Shown: positions 46,201-53,500 of the stretch, in pieces | How positions within the stretch are numbered: position 1 is the first letter of the stretch | Layout of the letters: every line of letters begins with the position of its first letter | Origin: an uncultured Flavobacteriaceae bacterium | GTDB taxonomy: Bacteria > Bacteroidota > Bacteroidia > Flavobacteriales > Flavobacteriaceae | Assembly (NCBI GenBank): GCA_938020445.1 | Contig: CALIIC010000028.1 | Span: 1 to 64,000 of the forward strand | Direction of reading: 5' to 3' | Length of the DNA: 64,000 nt | Translations under genes and position numbers: made by a program | The notes under the pieces: model-generated | Seen by the model: only the letters and a program-made list of their open reading frames with translations | Databases searched by the model: none | Told to the model about the DNA's origin: nothing

Positions 46201-47113
46201 ATAACGAAATATTTGTTTTCTTTTTGAGGTCGTACAATACTTTCGACCTTGCCTGATTAATTTTGAAGTGGGCATGTTCGCCTTCAAATGAAATGGTATT
46301 CGTCTTTTTAAAATCAGCTGGCAAAACAGCTTCTTGGGTAAAACCAGTGAGTTCTTTTTCCCAAAACGACTTTTGAGTCGACAAATGCTGTTGGTATTTT
46401 TCACCATGGTACCATTCGGCATAATCCCTATACTGCACAACTGGACCAATCAAAGCCTCTCCTTGATATAGTTTCTGTAAATCATGAGTGAATATCTGGA
46501 ACGAAAAACCATCAAAAATAATGTGGTGCAGATCGATTAAAAGGATAAAACGATTGGAGGTCAACTCAACCATCTCCGCTCTAAATAATGGCCCCTTTTG
46601 AAGATCGAAAGGTTGCGGAAAATCACGTATTATTGCCGCTAGCTCATCTTCTTTACATTTACGATAACCTAGATTAAATGTGTAGTCTTTTTCAAGTATT
46701 TGCACTGGGTTGCCCTCCGCATCAAGAACAAAACTAGTATGCAAACTCTGGTGCCTTTTAATCAAAGCTTTGAAAGCCTGGTCCAGTAAGTCCTTGTCAA
46801 GGTTTCCAACAATTTCAAGACCAAATGGCATATTATAAGCAGTGGAGTTCTTGGATAGCTCTTGTAGCACATAGATGCGCTTCTGAGAAGGTGTTAATTC
46901 TATAGGACCATTAGAAGCAGTAGGAATTGGTTCAAGCTTTACCTTCCTACCCTTACTCTTTTCCACAAAATCTATTATGGCTAGTTTGTTCGCTTTAATT
47001 TCATTCAACAAAGACGCATTATCAAAGTTGTTCGGAATTTTGAGCCTTAAATTGTCACCATTGACATTAATGCGGATACCTGATTTTTTTATTTCTAATA
47101 GTAACTTTTCCAT
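30434..47113 (-). CDS. Five-module nonribosomal peptide synthetase with terminal thioesterase
   Basis: 5559 residues: TubC-type docking domain, five C-A-T modules and a type I TE. All five C domains have HHxxxDG (first His at residues 196, 1269, 2309, 3341, 4372). The phosphopantetheine serines are 1056, 2129, 3161, 4192 and 5225. The TE triad is Ser5354, Asp5381 and His5525. Codes read by eye: Thr, Ser, and three less certain. No epimerase or tailoring domain is present. Modules three and four are close paralogues. It would receive the peptide from the 4625-aa protein through its docking domain, add residues four to eight and release the product, probably by cyclisation. The thioesterase gene follows by 77 bases. 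Confidence 0.95.
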   Translation of the reverse strand: MEKLLLEIKKSGIRINVNGDNLRLKIPNNFDNASLLNEIKANKLAIIDFVEKSKGRKVKLEPIPTASNGPIELTPSQKRIYVLQELSKNSTAYNMPFGLEIVGNLDKDLLDQAFKALIKRHQSLHTSFVLDAEGNPVQILEKDYTFNLGYRKCKEDELAAIIRDFPQPFDLQKGPLFRAEMVELTSNRFILLIDLHHIIFDGFSFQIFTHDLQKLYQGEALIGPVVQYRDYAEWYHGEKYQQHLSTQKSFWEKELTGFTQEAVLPADFKKTNTISFEGEHAHFKINQARSKVLYDLKKKTNISLFTIFTALYSVFQYKLTGVNDLVIGTPVAGRRHPDLGKVIGMFVNTIAMRLMPKSADGFTDYLMQVGSKTIACFENQEYPYEDLIEDLGLRKGNELNPLFNTLIAFNNIQQESLQNNDLDIQPYDLNIPTSKFDLIMHVDASDKEFNCSFEYKTQLFKRETINRFFNFFCAIIDQVGEDQNIPLANISLLDKATEDQLVTLNDFTNVAFPDSLTAVQLFEDQVKKTPTNKALSIGNEYMSYEELNNRANQIATVLRENNIGPDSIVGLLMEKSFELIAGMLGILKAGGAYLPLDVTYPQDRIDYILEDSQIETVLTASRHAEILDGKDLISIYSEQIENSGRVANLDHVNSPKDLCYIIYTSGTTGKPKGVMIEHGNLVRLLFNDDFQFSFSEKDVWTMFHSHCFDFSVWEMYGALFYGAQVVIVSPLEAGNPSKFVEILANNKVSVLNQTPSSFYELVTESVAKNIVLKDLKYVIFGGEALTPGKLKSWREDHPHVKLINMYGITETTVHVTYKEIGADEVENHVSNIGKPIPTNVMYLLDCDGNIVPEGIVGEIYVGGKGVTRGYLNKEELTADRFVPNPFRKGEKMYRSGDLARLLKNGELEYLGRVDNQVQLNGFRVELGEIEFHLGQHRAISNAVVVLKEFEDERAYLCAYFTSSEELVINDIRSYLGKLVPYYMIPSYFVKLEEIPLTANNKVNLSKLPELKSYSSDNAYIAPSTAQEILVAQIWEAVLETKKVGIKDDFFSLGGDSIKAIKIISNINQELNASLVIADIYSSPTIEGLTLRLDSENTEENQQLYDETLAELELFQETYKANNDLPEHFEEVYPMNGIEMGMVFYSLKDHEETEEAKETTYHEQCLWDLPYKGFDFELFKKTVELITDKNAAFRKIYDLENFAHIILKKIKPTIELVDITDLDKEAQDNYILNEQHKRRHRNSDMSFSLIWEMLIIKISDSYQYLLFDFHHSMLDGWSLQTFMTDLNNIYLKLEEDSTYVPTPLQCSYKDQIFWELCESKKEANTTYWKQELEGYARFELPSTGLEDERVLVGLDLGLDYRKKLEKIAKKHDTSVKHLCFAAYTYLLRLYSYSNDIVSGMVTNNRPLVPDSDKLMGCFLNTVPCRINMPEGLTWSAYIDFVEAKLKKLKYHERIPFNKILDITGERTTEGNPIFDVSFNYVNFWVVDEMESTGQEILENDIDADKNFMIDNIPFALHVNDYFHSFKFYFFYSTAVFTEAYGTQLTNQIKRILDQFIDNPTGVLESTSLLAEEQQLQSQLQEFNDTNVSYTENDSILDLFREQVAKTPNAQAVVINDQQLTYSELDKKSNQLAHTLVAAGVGPETLVPLCIDRSFEMILGILGILKAGGAYVPIDPNLPEDRVSYIIEDTNASLILTQETYADRFELTKIVLDSDTNYLTNSESPVAVKIQPTSLAYVIYTSGSTGKPKGAMIEHAGIYNRLCWMRDYFNVTGKDTILQKTNFSFDVSVWELLLPFLCGSKLVFAKPEGHKDTAYLKELINAQGVTLMHFVPSMLTVFLHDINKGEVSGLRAVVCSGEELPAYAVKQFQDKCPQVRLYNLYGPTEASIDVTAIDVTDFEEGKVSIGHPVANTQIYIVNSENNIQPIGVKGELLIGGVQVARGYVNNELLTAEKFIENPFDKNDSYKVYKTGDLAKWLPDGSIEYLGRNDHQVKLRGFRIELGEITARLEAIPAVRQALVMAFGTGDSKKLVAYLCGDEPLETAEIKTVLSEGLPEYMIPAAYVWLDSFPLTPNGKLDRKALPNPDLTLGEEYIAPENDQQRMLVSIWSEVLGIEEGKISVTSDFFNLGGHSLTAIALMNRISKTFSVNLSLRELFVHRTIAQLADYIQHSELEAFVTIPSLAAQTNYPLSSAQKRMYFLYAFDKGGTTYNMPSFLRLEGTLDIQLLEQSFQQLMERHESLRTIFEIENGVPVQRILDSSMFVMQRSKAEAGDIAAYMNAFVQPFNLAKEYPIRVSLLEISGEAPLLLMDMHHIINDGISQEILIREFWSLYHGHELPELGMQYKDYAVWQQSDEHQAMVASHKSYWLARYSEEVKALELPTDRSRTIDLKDEGAIRLVHLSKTKSDKLRALAVSEGVTMYTMLLAIYNVLLSKLANQDDIVVGTPTAGRHHADLEGLVGMFVNTLTLRNSPNPEMTFRDFLSSVQDATLSAFDHQLYQYEELVEALDLPRNIGRNPLFDVFYSYGQKFDEQELQDSDLQIKTLERTENIAKFDLSFDVIDSEEIHLALTYRTALFDAATIDRFADYLDTIIDRVIEDADQYLGKINIISEKERTRLLTEFNTTDVQYNLEHTVLDMFNERVINAPHAIALVFDDQKLSYADLNERSELWAAHLIASGVTTGSLVGLLMNRSIEMITAMLAIMKSGAAYLPIKPEQPMARISHMLEDCGVAVVVSNLEDSVNRVGENVQCLSPIALDQKDIVVDPFKLVGVSPESLAYVIYTSGSTGIPKGVLIAHEGLSNLILHQKALFDIKMDENILQFSPYYFDASVEQIWLALTTGATLVLIEEEMLLDPKMFTSYLNSSQVTHLDGTPSFLEKVQFDKLTTVRRVLSGGESCKPSLVAKIANKYPFYNVYGPTEATVTCTVQKVAFSNDLDTNVSIGRPIANMQVYILGEQMELLPQGVIGELCIGGKGLSPGYLKRPDLTSERFMANPFGTGRLYKTGDLARWNADGTIQYLGRNDHQVKIRGIRIELGEIETQLEKIPLVTQALVLAYGTDDTKKLVAYLCGDEQLESEKIKSLLAASLPGYMVPVAYVWLDHFPVTANGKVDRKSLPRPDLTLGEKYSAPRNAQQELLVSIWSEVLGIETGKISITSDFFGLGGHSLLAITLINKINAGFAVELPLRALFVHRTIAELSAYLENQEKVGFISIPKAAESTYAPLSAAQNRMYFLYEYDKGSTSYNMPSFLRLGGNLDVDRLEWVFSELSTRHESLRTVFELVDGLPMQRVLEAGSFQMTHFKGEASSINDHIEAFVRPFNLATELPVRVALLEVFGEDALLMMDMHHIVNDGVSQEVLMREFWSLYHGYELQPLRIQYRDYAIWQQSKAHQELVAEHKSYWLNTYAEELNLLEIPTDYPRPLERSNVGEVHMIHIGKEQSDRLRSLAVSEGVTMYTMFLAIYNILLSKITNQKDIVIGTPTAGRNHADLEGLVGMFVNTLALRNQVAPNMLFRDFLAKVQEDTLLAFEHQLYQYEELVDALELSRDTSRNPLFDVFFSYGKASGELDGGTSDLTINAHEVPYKVAKFDLSLAVHDSEEISLSFTYRTDLFRQETIQRFSNYLNRIIGIVLEVGERELGAIELLSEIEKNCLLSEFNNTAQNYDLDSTVLDMFKERVLSTPDAVAVVFGKESLTYEALDKRSEQWASCLVDQGVEPGAIVGLLTTRSTEMITGILAIMKSGAAYLPINPDQPLSRTDHMLEECDSSFLVTNIEELANEFGQRYRSLTSQELDGYQVSGETKLPMASPERLAYVIYTSGSTGVPKGVLIEHKGLTNLNSFQSAYFEITAKDKVLQFSPYYFDASVEQIWLALTTGATLTLVGKETLLDTTAFVQYLSKNEITYMHCTPSFLENLPVDEVPSLRIVISGGEECKPSLANRFVGKTRFINEYGPTEGTVVATAHEVLSAIDEDVSIPIGKPIANVTTYILDEQMKLLPLGTPGELYIGGEGLSPGYLKRPDLTAERFITNPFGEGRLYKTGDMARWKEHGVIEYLGRNDYQVKIRGYRIELGEITAQLEKIEEVRQALVVAHGTDSNKRLIAYLAGEETLEAANIKSVLAGVLPDYMIPSGYVCLERFPVTPNGKIDRKALPSPDDILGEEYVAPQNAQQEVLVSIWAEVLGIDEEKVGIASDFFGLGGHSLLAITMANKINESFSVELPLRELFVHRTIMELSEFISGLEKVSFVSIPKAPESTYYPLSSAQNRMYFLYEFDKKSIAYNIPCFLRFEGALDIDKLVWVYKEFSVRHESLRTVFELVDGLPMQRVLEAGSSVVERRVIKASEIDAEVAAFVRPFDLANELPMRVSVLEIVDEATILMVDIHHIANDGVSQEMLMSEFWSLYNDHQLPELRIQYKDYASWQQSKAHQTLVASNKKFWLDQFADELSPLELPTDYPRPLERGNQGAVHSIQINKAQSDKLRSLAASEGVTMYTMFLAIYNLLLSKLSNQEDIVVGTPTAGRHHVDIEDMVGMFVNTLALRNSIDSNANFNDFLAQIQQDTLMAFDHQLYQYEELVDALELSRDTSRNPLFDVFFSYNQKTGNTDYVNEELLVRSHEVVNNVAKFDLELDVIDQGETFEVLFNYSLSLFKENTIQNFAAFFEKIMAGVLLDKRMKLSEIEILSKNEKNQIINEFNRPNKIRNTEETVVGLMALQVEKNPLAPALYFQEEMLDYGTLECRSNQLANYLIREKNVKVGDRIGLYLDRSPEMVIGFLAVLKCGGTYVSLDPTNPVQRIEMLIEDAAMQFVLTDSKSRLATIDSSVEMVAIENTSSILEMPKTAPKIALKGTDPAYIIYTSGTTGRPKGVIIDHAAMVDYSITFGEYFGLTSSDRVIQQASPSFDTVVEEVFPALVSGASIVVMKEGGKDIDLLVEGIKQTKATVLSTVPIVLSALNNYADQLNSLRVIVSGGDLLLPMHIDKLIDKYPLYNTYGPSESTVCVTYHKITSLDNVSCIGKPITNRQVYILNKDAQLCPVGVVGELCVSGKGLATGYLNDDVLTNTKFVENPVIPGSRIYRTGDAARWNPDGTIAFMGRIDDQIKIRGVRIELGEVISQLEEIEAVQQALVLADGPFDNRQLVAYLLGDSLLEGAEIKSILADKLPNYMIPTNYMWLDSFPLSTSGKINRKALPSLELTLDVEYVAPDTDMEKQLVTIWSDILSIEKTKISVIADFFSLGGHSLLAMQLKHQIKRSFEIELPLFEIFLTPTVRSIAEKINEWETKGQEDAIIVPLNKNEAKDKLFVIHDGSGEVDGYLELTTKIDGYECYGVKFGQFEDIASAPEVKEIASMYINEIKTIQSTGPYNLLGWSLGGEIASEMTAQLERNGEEVENLVLVDTFFNEEEPTNKVVFDIATEVALTNAKLGYSFENPESLTSLGEAWTQFLTSEFLENLAIDKVRNVLPEGIRLLIPDFENKTSEELLKAANKIRLLTASSENHFTADLVEARTLYVCPTESEAKHNSAKLEKRFGNLRLQHASGDHFSIMRNPEVRELASLINKHLNMKIPQNELEWAQK
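31319..34402 (-). other. NRPS module 8: C-A-T, possibly basic amino acid
   Basis: Residues ~4238-5265. Code DTESVGTVCK (FDTVVEE, STVPI, VIVSGGD, NTYGPSESTVC). Glu at 239 followed by Ser at 278 recalls Lys/Orn-type pockets, so a basic residue is the best guess. The carrier Ser is 5225, directly before the TE. Confidence 0.55.
34403..37495 (-). other. NRPS module 7: C-A-T, no known code
   Basis: Residues ~3207-4237. Code DAEHIGEVVK (FDASVEQ, HCTPS, VISGGE, NEYGPTEGTVV) matches nothing I know. The flanking A-domain sequence is nearly the same as in module 6, so the two arose by duplication and diverged in the pocket. The carrier Ser is 4192. Confidence 0.6.
37496..40591 (-). other. NRPS module 6: C-A-T, specificity uncertain
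   Basis: Residues ~2175-3206. Code DAEDLGVVTK (FDASVEQ, DGTPS, VLSGGE, NVYGPTEATVT). It is close to Glx codes such as DAQDLGVVDK, but Glu at position 239 with Asp at 278 might instead hold a basic side chain. The carrier Ser is 3161. Sister of module 7. Confidence 0.6.
40592..43816 (-). other. NRPS module 5: C-A-T, serine predicted, divergent C domain
   Basis: Residues ~1100-2174. The code is DVWHVSLIDK (FDVSVWE, HFVPS, VVCSGE, NLYGPTEASID), one conservative change from the Ser code DVWHLSLIDK. The C domain begins YPMNGIEMGMVFYSL and has HHSMLDGWS, unlike the SxAQxRMYFLY type of the other modules. It is preceded by a ~35-residue acidic linker. The carrier Ser is 2129. Confidence 0.8.
43817..46906 (-). 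other. NRPS module 4: C-A-T, threonine predicted
   Basis: Residues ~70-1100. The A-domain pocket (FDFSVWE, NQTPS, VIFGGE, NMYGITETTVH) reads DFWNIGMVHK, identical to the textbook Thr code. Thr could supply the hydroxyl for macrolactone closure. The carrier Ser is 1056. Boundaries are approximate. Confidence 0.85.
46961..47113 (-). other. TubC-type N-terminal docking domain
   Basis: Residues 1-51 precede the first C domain. The pattern LLLEIKKSGIRI, a short strand NLRLKIP, and LLNEIKANKLAIIDFV fits TubC N-terminal docking domains, which bind a short acidic tail of the upstream synthetase. The 4625-aa protein ends in an acidic tail (DDEEKEESTFDETII), consistent with that partner. Confidence 0.75.
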
Positions 47114-47382
47114 TTTAATATCATTTATGTATTAACTCGATCAACAGTCTGCGTGCTAGAAACCATGACCGCCCATTATCGTAATGAATGAGAGTAATTT
47201 ATGTTGGTTAGAATTTGTTTTGTAAATACACAGATAGGCAATGACGCCAGTATGTGCCAAAGGATTTTTTTGATACCTCACATGCTCTTTTGTGCTTAAA
47301 AGAGGGGCTTGGGTTTTGGTATGTACCTAACCGTCCGGCCCCTTTCTATCTCCACGAAAAAAATCGGATTATCGAGCGATCA
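47114..47382 (-). other. Spacer between the two giant synthetase genes
   Basis: 269 bases, unusually long for genes that act in sequence. It holds a palindrome CGATCAT-CAT-ATGATCG (47377-47393) that overlaps the upstream stop codon, and a hairpin CTCTTTT / AAAAGAG (47285-47304) with no T tract on the minus strand. I see no TAnnTTTG promoter element and no gene. Confidence 0.5.
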
Positions 47383-50300
47383 TCATATGATCGTTTCATC
47401 GAAGGTGCTTTCTTCTTTTTCCTCGTCGTCAATCCACATGTTTAAATCAATCAGTTCAGATAACTTTCGAACGGTTTTCAATTTGAATATTTCTTGTAGT
47501 TCAATTTGAATTCCGAAATGTTTATTGATCGCGGTTGTAATTTGAATTGCGATAAGAGAGTTTCCGCCAAGATCAAAGAAATCACCGGTTACACTTAATT
47601 TGCCATCTTCAAGTTTCAAGACTTCAGACCATATATCGACCAAGGTTTCTTCAATATCATTGACAGGCGCTTCATATTTTTCATTGCGTTTGACATTGTA
47701 TTCTAGCAAACGATTTTTATCGATTTTTCCGTTTACGGTAAACGGAAATTCGTCTAATTCTACCCACAAGCGGGGTATCATATGATCTGGCAATAACGCT
47801 GCTAGTTGCTCATGAATAGTGTTCATATCCAAATGGGTCTCCAGACTTATAAAACCGACCAATTCTTTGGCACGCCCATTCCCCTCGCGAACAACTACAC
47901 AACTATTTCGAATGCCGTTCACAGAGGCAAGTACACCCTCTATTTCTCCCAATTCAACACGGTAGCCTCTCAGTTTAATCTGGTTGTCTTTTCTACCATG
48001 GAACAACAAAATTCCATTCGGGGTCCACTCACCAAGGTCTCCCGTATTGTAGAACCTTTTCGTTGTACTGCCCGGAAGGGTAACGAACCGTTCCGTTGTT
48101 AGATCCGGCTTATTCAAATACCCTCGCGCAACCCCTTTGCCCGCCACATAAACAGTTCCTTGTACTCCTACGGGTACCGGTTGTAAATCATCGTTCAAGA
48201 TGACTACTTCTGTATTGGCAATTGGCCTTCCGATAGGAATATTGGTACGCAGCTTGTCCTCCATAGATACTTCATAAGCAGAAACACATACCGCACATTC
48301 TGTAGGCCCATAAGCATTAAAATAACGGATGCCCCTTTTAATGACCTCAAAGGCCTTTTTAGCGTTTGCCGCCTCCCCGGCCGTAATAATACAGCGCAGC
48401 GATCGCAACGCATCTAAGGGCAACATTTCAAGATAACCTGGAGGAAAGGTTACTACAGATGTGTTGGTCTCAGCAAGAAAAGTGGTAAACAGTGCGGTAT
48501 CTTTGATGACTTCCTCTTCTGGAATAGCTAAGGTAGCGCCACAGTATAACGCCATCATTATTTCAGATACCGAAGCATCGAATGCCACGGATGCGAACCA
48601 TAATACGGTATCAGAACTTTGTACGCCAAACAGCTTTACCTGATCTAGAGACATGTTCACATTGCTACCATGTTCGATCATCACTCCCTTCGGATGTCCC
48701 GTAGACCCTGAAGTGTAGATCACATACGCTAGGTCGCTCGGGGAGATATTGGTATTGAGATTTGCTTTTTCCTCTTTACTGAAATCTATTTTAGCATAAT
48801 CGATTATTTTCGCCCCCGGTACATTTACAACCGACTCATCATCCGCAATGACCAAGGCAGACAGACCACTATCCTCTCCAATATAATTGATACGATCAAT
48901 GGGATACTTCGGGTCGATCGGTAAATAGGCCGCCCCTAGCTTCAGGATTGCCAAAATCGACAGCAATGTCGCATCCGATTTTGGGATTAAAACACCTACG
49001 ATATCTCCTTTGGCAATTCCGTATTCTTTTTGAAGGCAACGGGCCAACTGATTTACTTTTTCATTCAATTCATCATACCTGTATTGTTTTGATTTAAAGG
49101 TTGCCGCAATATTTGAAGGTGTTTCGGCTACTTGTTTTTCAAAGATGTCGACAATTGTACTTTCATCAGGAAAAGAACTGGCAGCCGGATTGAAGGATGA
49201 CAGTAACTTTAATTCCCGATCTTCTAGTATCTCAATATCAGCAATAGTGGTCGCCGTATCATTACAAACAGCTGTAACAATTGAATTGAAATAGGTAACA
49301 AACCTTTCTACCGTTTTCTTCTTAAACAGCTTGCTGGCATATTCTAAGCGTACGCTTATTTCATCTTCGGTTTCAACCACGACCATTGTAAGATCAAACT
49401 TGGAAACCTTATAATTTACGGTATGCGACTCTACTGTAAAATCTGAAATTTCAAGTGCATTAATGTCTTCTTTTTGAAAGGTGAAAAACACATCAAATAG
49501 TGCATTTCTACTTAGGTTGCGTTCTATATTAAGCGTGTCTACTAAATCTTCATACGGATATAGTTGATGATCAAGGTCCTGAGAATTGTCTTGCTGCACC
49601 TGTTGTACGAACTTTTTGAAAGTGGTGGCACCCTCTAACTTATTCCGCATTGGAAGCGTATTGATGAACAAACCTGCGATCGTCTCTAAATCTTTATGCG
49701 GCCGCCCTACCACGGGAGTTCCGATTACGATGTCGTTCTGATTCGACAATTTGTACAACAGCACATTGTACATTGCCAGAAACAACGTATACATGGTTAG
49801 ACCTTCCGACTGCGCCAATTTTTTCAATTTAGCCACCTGCGCCTTGTCAAATTCCAAAAGGCAACTTTCACCTTGATCTGTTCGTTTGGACGGTCTTTGG
49901 TAGTCATACGGCAACTCGAGGGTGGGAACTTCTTCAGAAAACTTGTTCAACCAATATTCTTTATGCTTTGCAATCTCCTGTTGTTGTTGCTCGCCTTCTT
50001 GCCAAACAAGAAAATCTTTGTACTGTATACGTAGCTCCTCAAGTTCTTCCCCCTTGTACAAAGAAGCGAAGTCTTTTAAAATGATATTGTTATTCACCTC
50101 ATCTGTTACGATATGGTGACAATCCATAAGGATTACATGTTCTTTCTCAGAAATTTTAATAAGCCCTAATCGCAATAAAGGGGATTGGCTTAAATCAAAA
50201 GGTTTGATAAATTCTTGTACCGTGCTATCGAGGTCTTCTCCCAATGCTAAATGATGCATTGAAAATTCAACTTCAGGCAATACACGTTGCACAACCTCAC

Positions 50301-50520
50301 CATCTACCAATTCAAATATAGTGCGAAGGCTCTCATGTCTTTGAACAAGTTTCTTAAAGGAGCTTTCTAATTGGTCTATGTCCAAATCCCCTTTAAAAGT
50401 AGCCGCCATTGGCACATTATAAGCTACAGATTCCTTATCGAATTCGTAAATGAAATACATTCGCTTCTGAGAAGGAGATAATGGATAATAATCGCGTTTC
50501 TGGGCTGCAGGAATTTGCAA
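47383..50520 (-). other. NRPS module 3: C-A-T, Tyr/Phe code
   Basis: Residues ~3581-4625. Code DASTIAAVCK (FDASVSE, TFPPG, IITAGE, NAYGPTECAVC), one conservative change from the Tyr code DASTVAAVCK and close to Phe codes. The C domain has HHIVTDE. The carrier is LGGNSL with Ser4568. Confidence 0.78.
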
Positions 50521-53500
50521 ATGATCTACAGTAACCGATTCGGATATGAGTTTCCCCACATGCAAAATTGTCGGGTTCGTCATAATTTCCTTAAGTGAAA
50601 TCTTCACCTTAAACTCTTTGTTAATACTATTCGCCAAGAATACCATACGCAACGAATCACCCCCAAAATCAAAGAAGCTACTGGTAACCCCTATTACTTC
50701 TGCATCTAGTTTTAGGACTTGAGCCCATATATTTACAAGTTTTCGTTCTAGTTCGTTGCTTGGAGCCACATACCCTATTTCACGATCAATCTCATGATCA
50801 GGAAGTGCTTTCTTGTCTATTTTACCATTGGCGTTTAACGGAAATGCCTCTAGTTGCACATAATAGGAAGGTACCATATACTCCGGTAAAAGTTCAGAAA
50901 GATACGCTCGCATTTCAGAAACCGCTACCGCTTTTTTCGACTGGTAGTAGGCCACCAGGTGTCTTTCGTTTCCTACTTCCTTGGCCAAAACCGTGCTATC
51001 ATCTACCAACTCATGCGCGTTTAGCTGAAACTCTATTTCTGAAAGTTCTATACGATACCCACGGAGCTTTACCTGATTGTCTTTTCTTCCAACGAATTCG
51101 AGGTTACCATCAGGCATCCATTTGACCAAATCGCCTGTTTTGTATACGTTAGTACCTTTTCGGTATGGGTTCTCTACAAACTTGCTGGCTGTAAATTCGT
51201 CATCATTTAGGTACCCGAGCGATAAACCGTCACCCCCAATATGAAGTTCCCCAACAACCCCAACACCACATAACTTGGTATTTGCGTCAAACACATAGGC
51301 GGTTGTATTGGAAAGTGGTCCGCCGATCGGAACTATTTGTCCGGGTCTTTCATTAATCGCATAGTAGGTTGCATATACCGTCGTTTCAGTAGGACCATAA
51401 CAATGAATCATCCTTTCAGGCCCTAAGGCGTCATAGGCATTTTGCACATGCTTTATTGAAACGCGCTCACCGCCAAAGAGTACCTTTCGCAATGGTGCTA
51501 AGCCATCTAGCTCGGTGTCTACAAAAACGTTGAACAAAGCAGTGGTCATAAAGGCAACCGTCAGCTCGTTTTCTTTGATCAAGTCGGCCAACCCCTTTAA
51601 ATCCGAAGCTAATTTCTTATCGATCAGATAAAGTGTTGCGCCTTTCAGCAAGGAGCCGAATATGTCGTATACCGATCCATCGAAAGCTACGTTCGACCAT
51701 TGTAAGACCCGATCCGTATGTTTTATGCCTATTGGTCCCCTATCTTGTACCAGTTTCACCACACTCTTATGGCTTACCAAAACTCCTTTGGGCCTACCGG
51801 TACTTCCCGAGGTATAAATAACATAGGCCAAATCTTCGGATGTCATTTTATAAGATAATTTTACAAGCGACTGCTTGCTAATCATCTTCTCATCCTTATC
51901 AAATAAAATAGTAGATACATTCGAAAACGACTTTGCAATTGTTTCGGTGGTCACTAGCAAGCTTATACCTGAATCTTCTACAATGCTATCGATTCGATTT
52001 ACGGGATACAATGGATCGATAGGCAGGTATCCCCTACCCGATTTTAGTATTCCCAAGATACCAACAACCATTTCTATTGAACGGTTTACACAAATACCGA
52101 TCAATGTGGATTTTTTCTTATCTCTTTTATTGATGTACCTAGCAAGTTGAGTAGAGCGTTGATCTACTTCAGTATACGTAAGTTCCTTTCCTTCGAAAAC
52201 CAATGCCACCTTATCGGGGTTTGTTGCCACCTCTGAGACAAACAAGTCAATAATCGATTTTTCATTATCATAAGGGGCATCGGTACTGTTAAAGGTTACA
52301 AGTTGTTGGGTTACCGCTGCTTCCGGTAACATCTGAACATCTTTTAATAGGGTATTTTTATTCTCTAAAAGCTGTTCGATCATGCAACTAAAATAGGTCC
52401 CGAAACGAGTGATGGTAGCTTCTTTGAACAATTCACTTCTGTAAGTGAAATTCAATGTAAGTTTATCCTCCACGTCTTGCACGGTCAAAATCAGATCAAA
52501 CTTTGCCAAAGGGTATAACCCTTCATAAGGCAACATTTGCAAGTCTGTATCTATCGTGGTGATCCGTTCCGTATCTGAATAATAGTTCATGAATACATCG
52601 AACAGGGCATTTCTAGTAGCATCCCTTTCTATATTTAAGGTATCCACTAGATCTTCATAGGGATATAGCTGATGATCCAGATCTTTCGAGTTGCCTTTCT
52701 GTACCTGCTTGACAAATTCTTTAAAGCTCATATCCCCTTTAAGGCTATTCCGGATCGGTAAGGTATTAATGAACACTCCCGTTATCGTTTCTAAATCAGC
52801 ATGTCGTCTCCCTGCCACCGGAGTACCGATTACAATGTCTTCCTGATTCGACAACTTATGTAACAGTACATTGTATAGCGCTAAAAATAGTGTGTACATG
52901 GTGAGGCCTTCCGACTTTGCCAACTTTTTCAGTGACGCTGCTTGGGAATGGCTTATTTCAATCTGGCAATTCCCACTTTCATCATTCAATTTTTTAGGTC
53001 TTGGATAGTCGTACGGTAATTCTAAAGTAGCAAGCTCGTTCGAGAACTTGTTCAACCAGTACTCCCGATGCTTGGCAATTTCCTGTTGCTGTTGCTCACC
53101 TTCCTGCCAAAGCACATAATCTTTATATTGGATTCGCAATTCGGGTAGTGATTCTCCTTTGTAAAGCGCTGCAAAATCTTTTAGGAGAATTGCATTGGTC
53201 ACTTCATCAGAACTGATATGATGACAATCCAGTACGATAATATGTTCCTTTTTTGAAACTGGAACAAGTCCTACCCGTACCAATGGTGATCGGCTCAAAT
53301 CAAAAGGTTTAATGAAACTATGAATGGTATCGATTGGTTGTTTCGCTTTTTTCAGATGATTGATTGTGAAATCAACTGTTGGCAGCACACGCTGCACCAA
53401 TTTCCCATCGACCAATTCGAACACCGTACGAAGACTCTCGTGCCGTTGTATTAATTTTTGAAAAGCCCTTTCTAAGCGTTCTTTGTCCAATACTCCTTTT

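Noticed and set aside
47285..47304. CTCTTTT / AAAAGAG hairpin as a terminator between the giant genes
   Set aside because: No T tract follows on the minus strand, and termination here would cut off the second synthetase gene.
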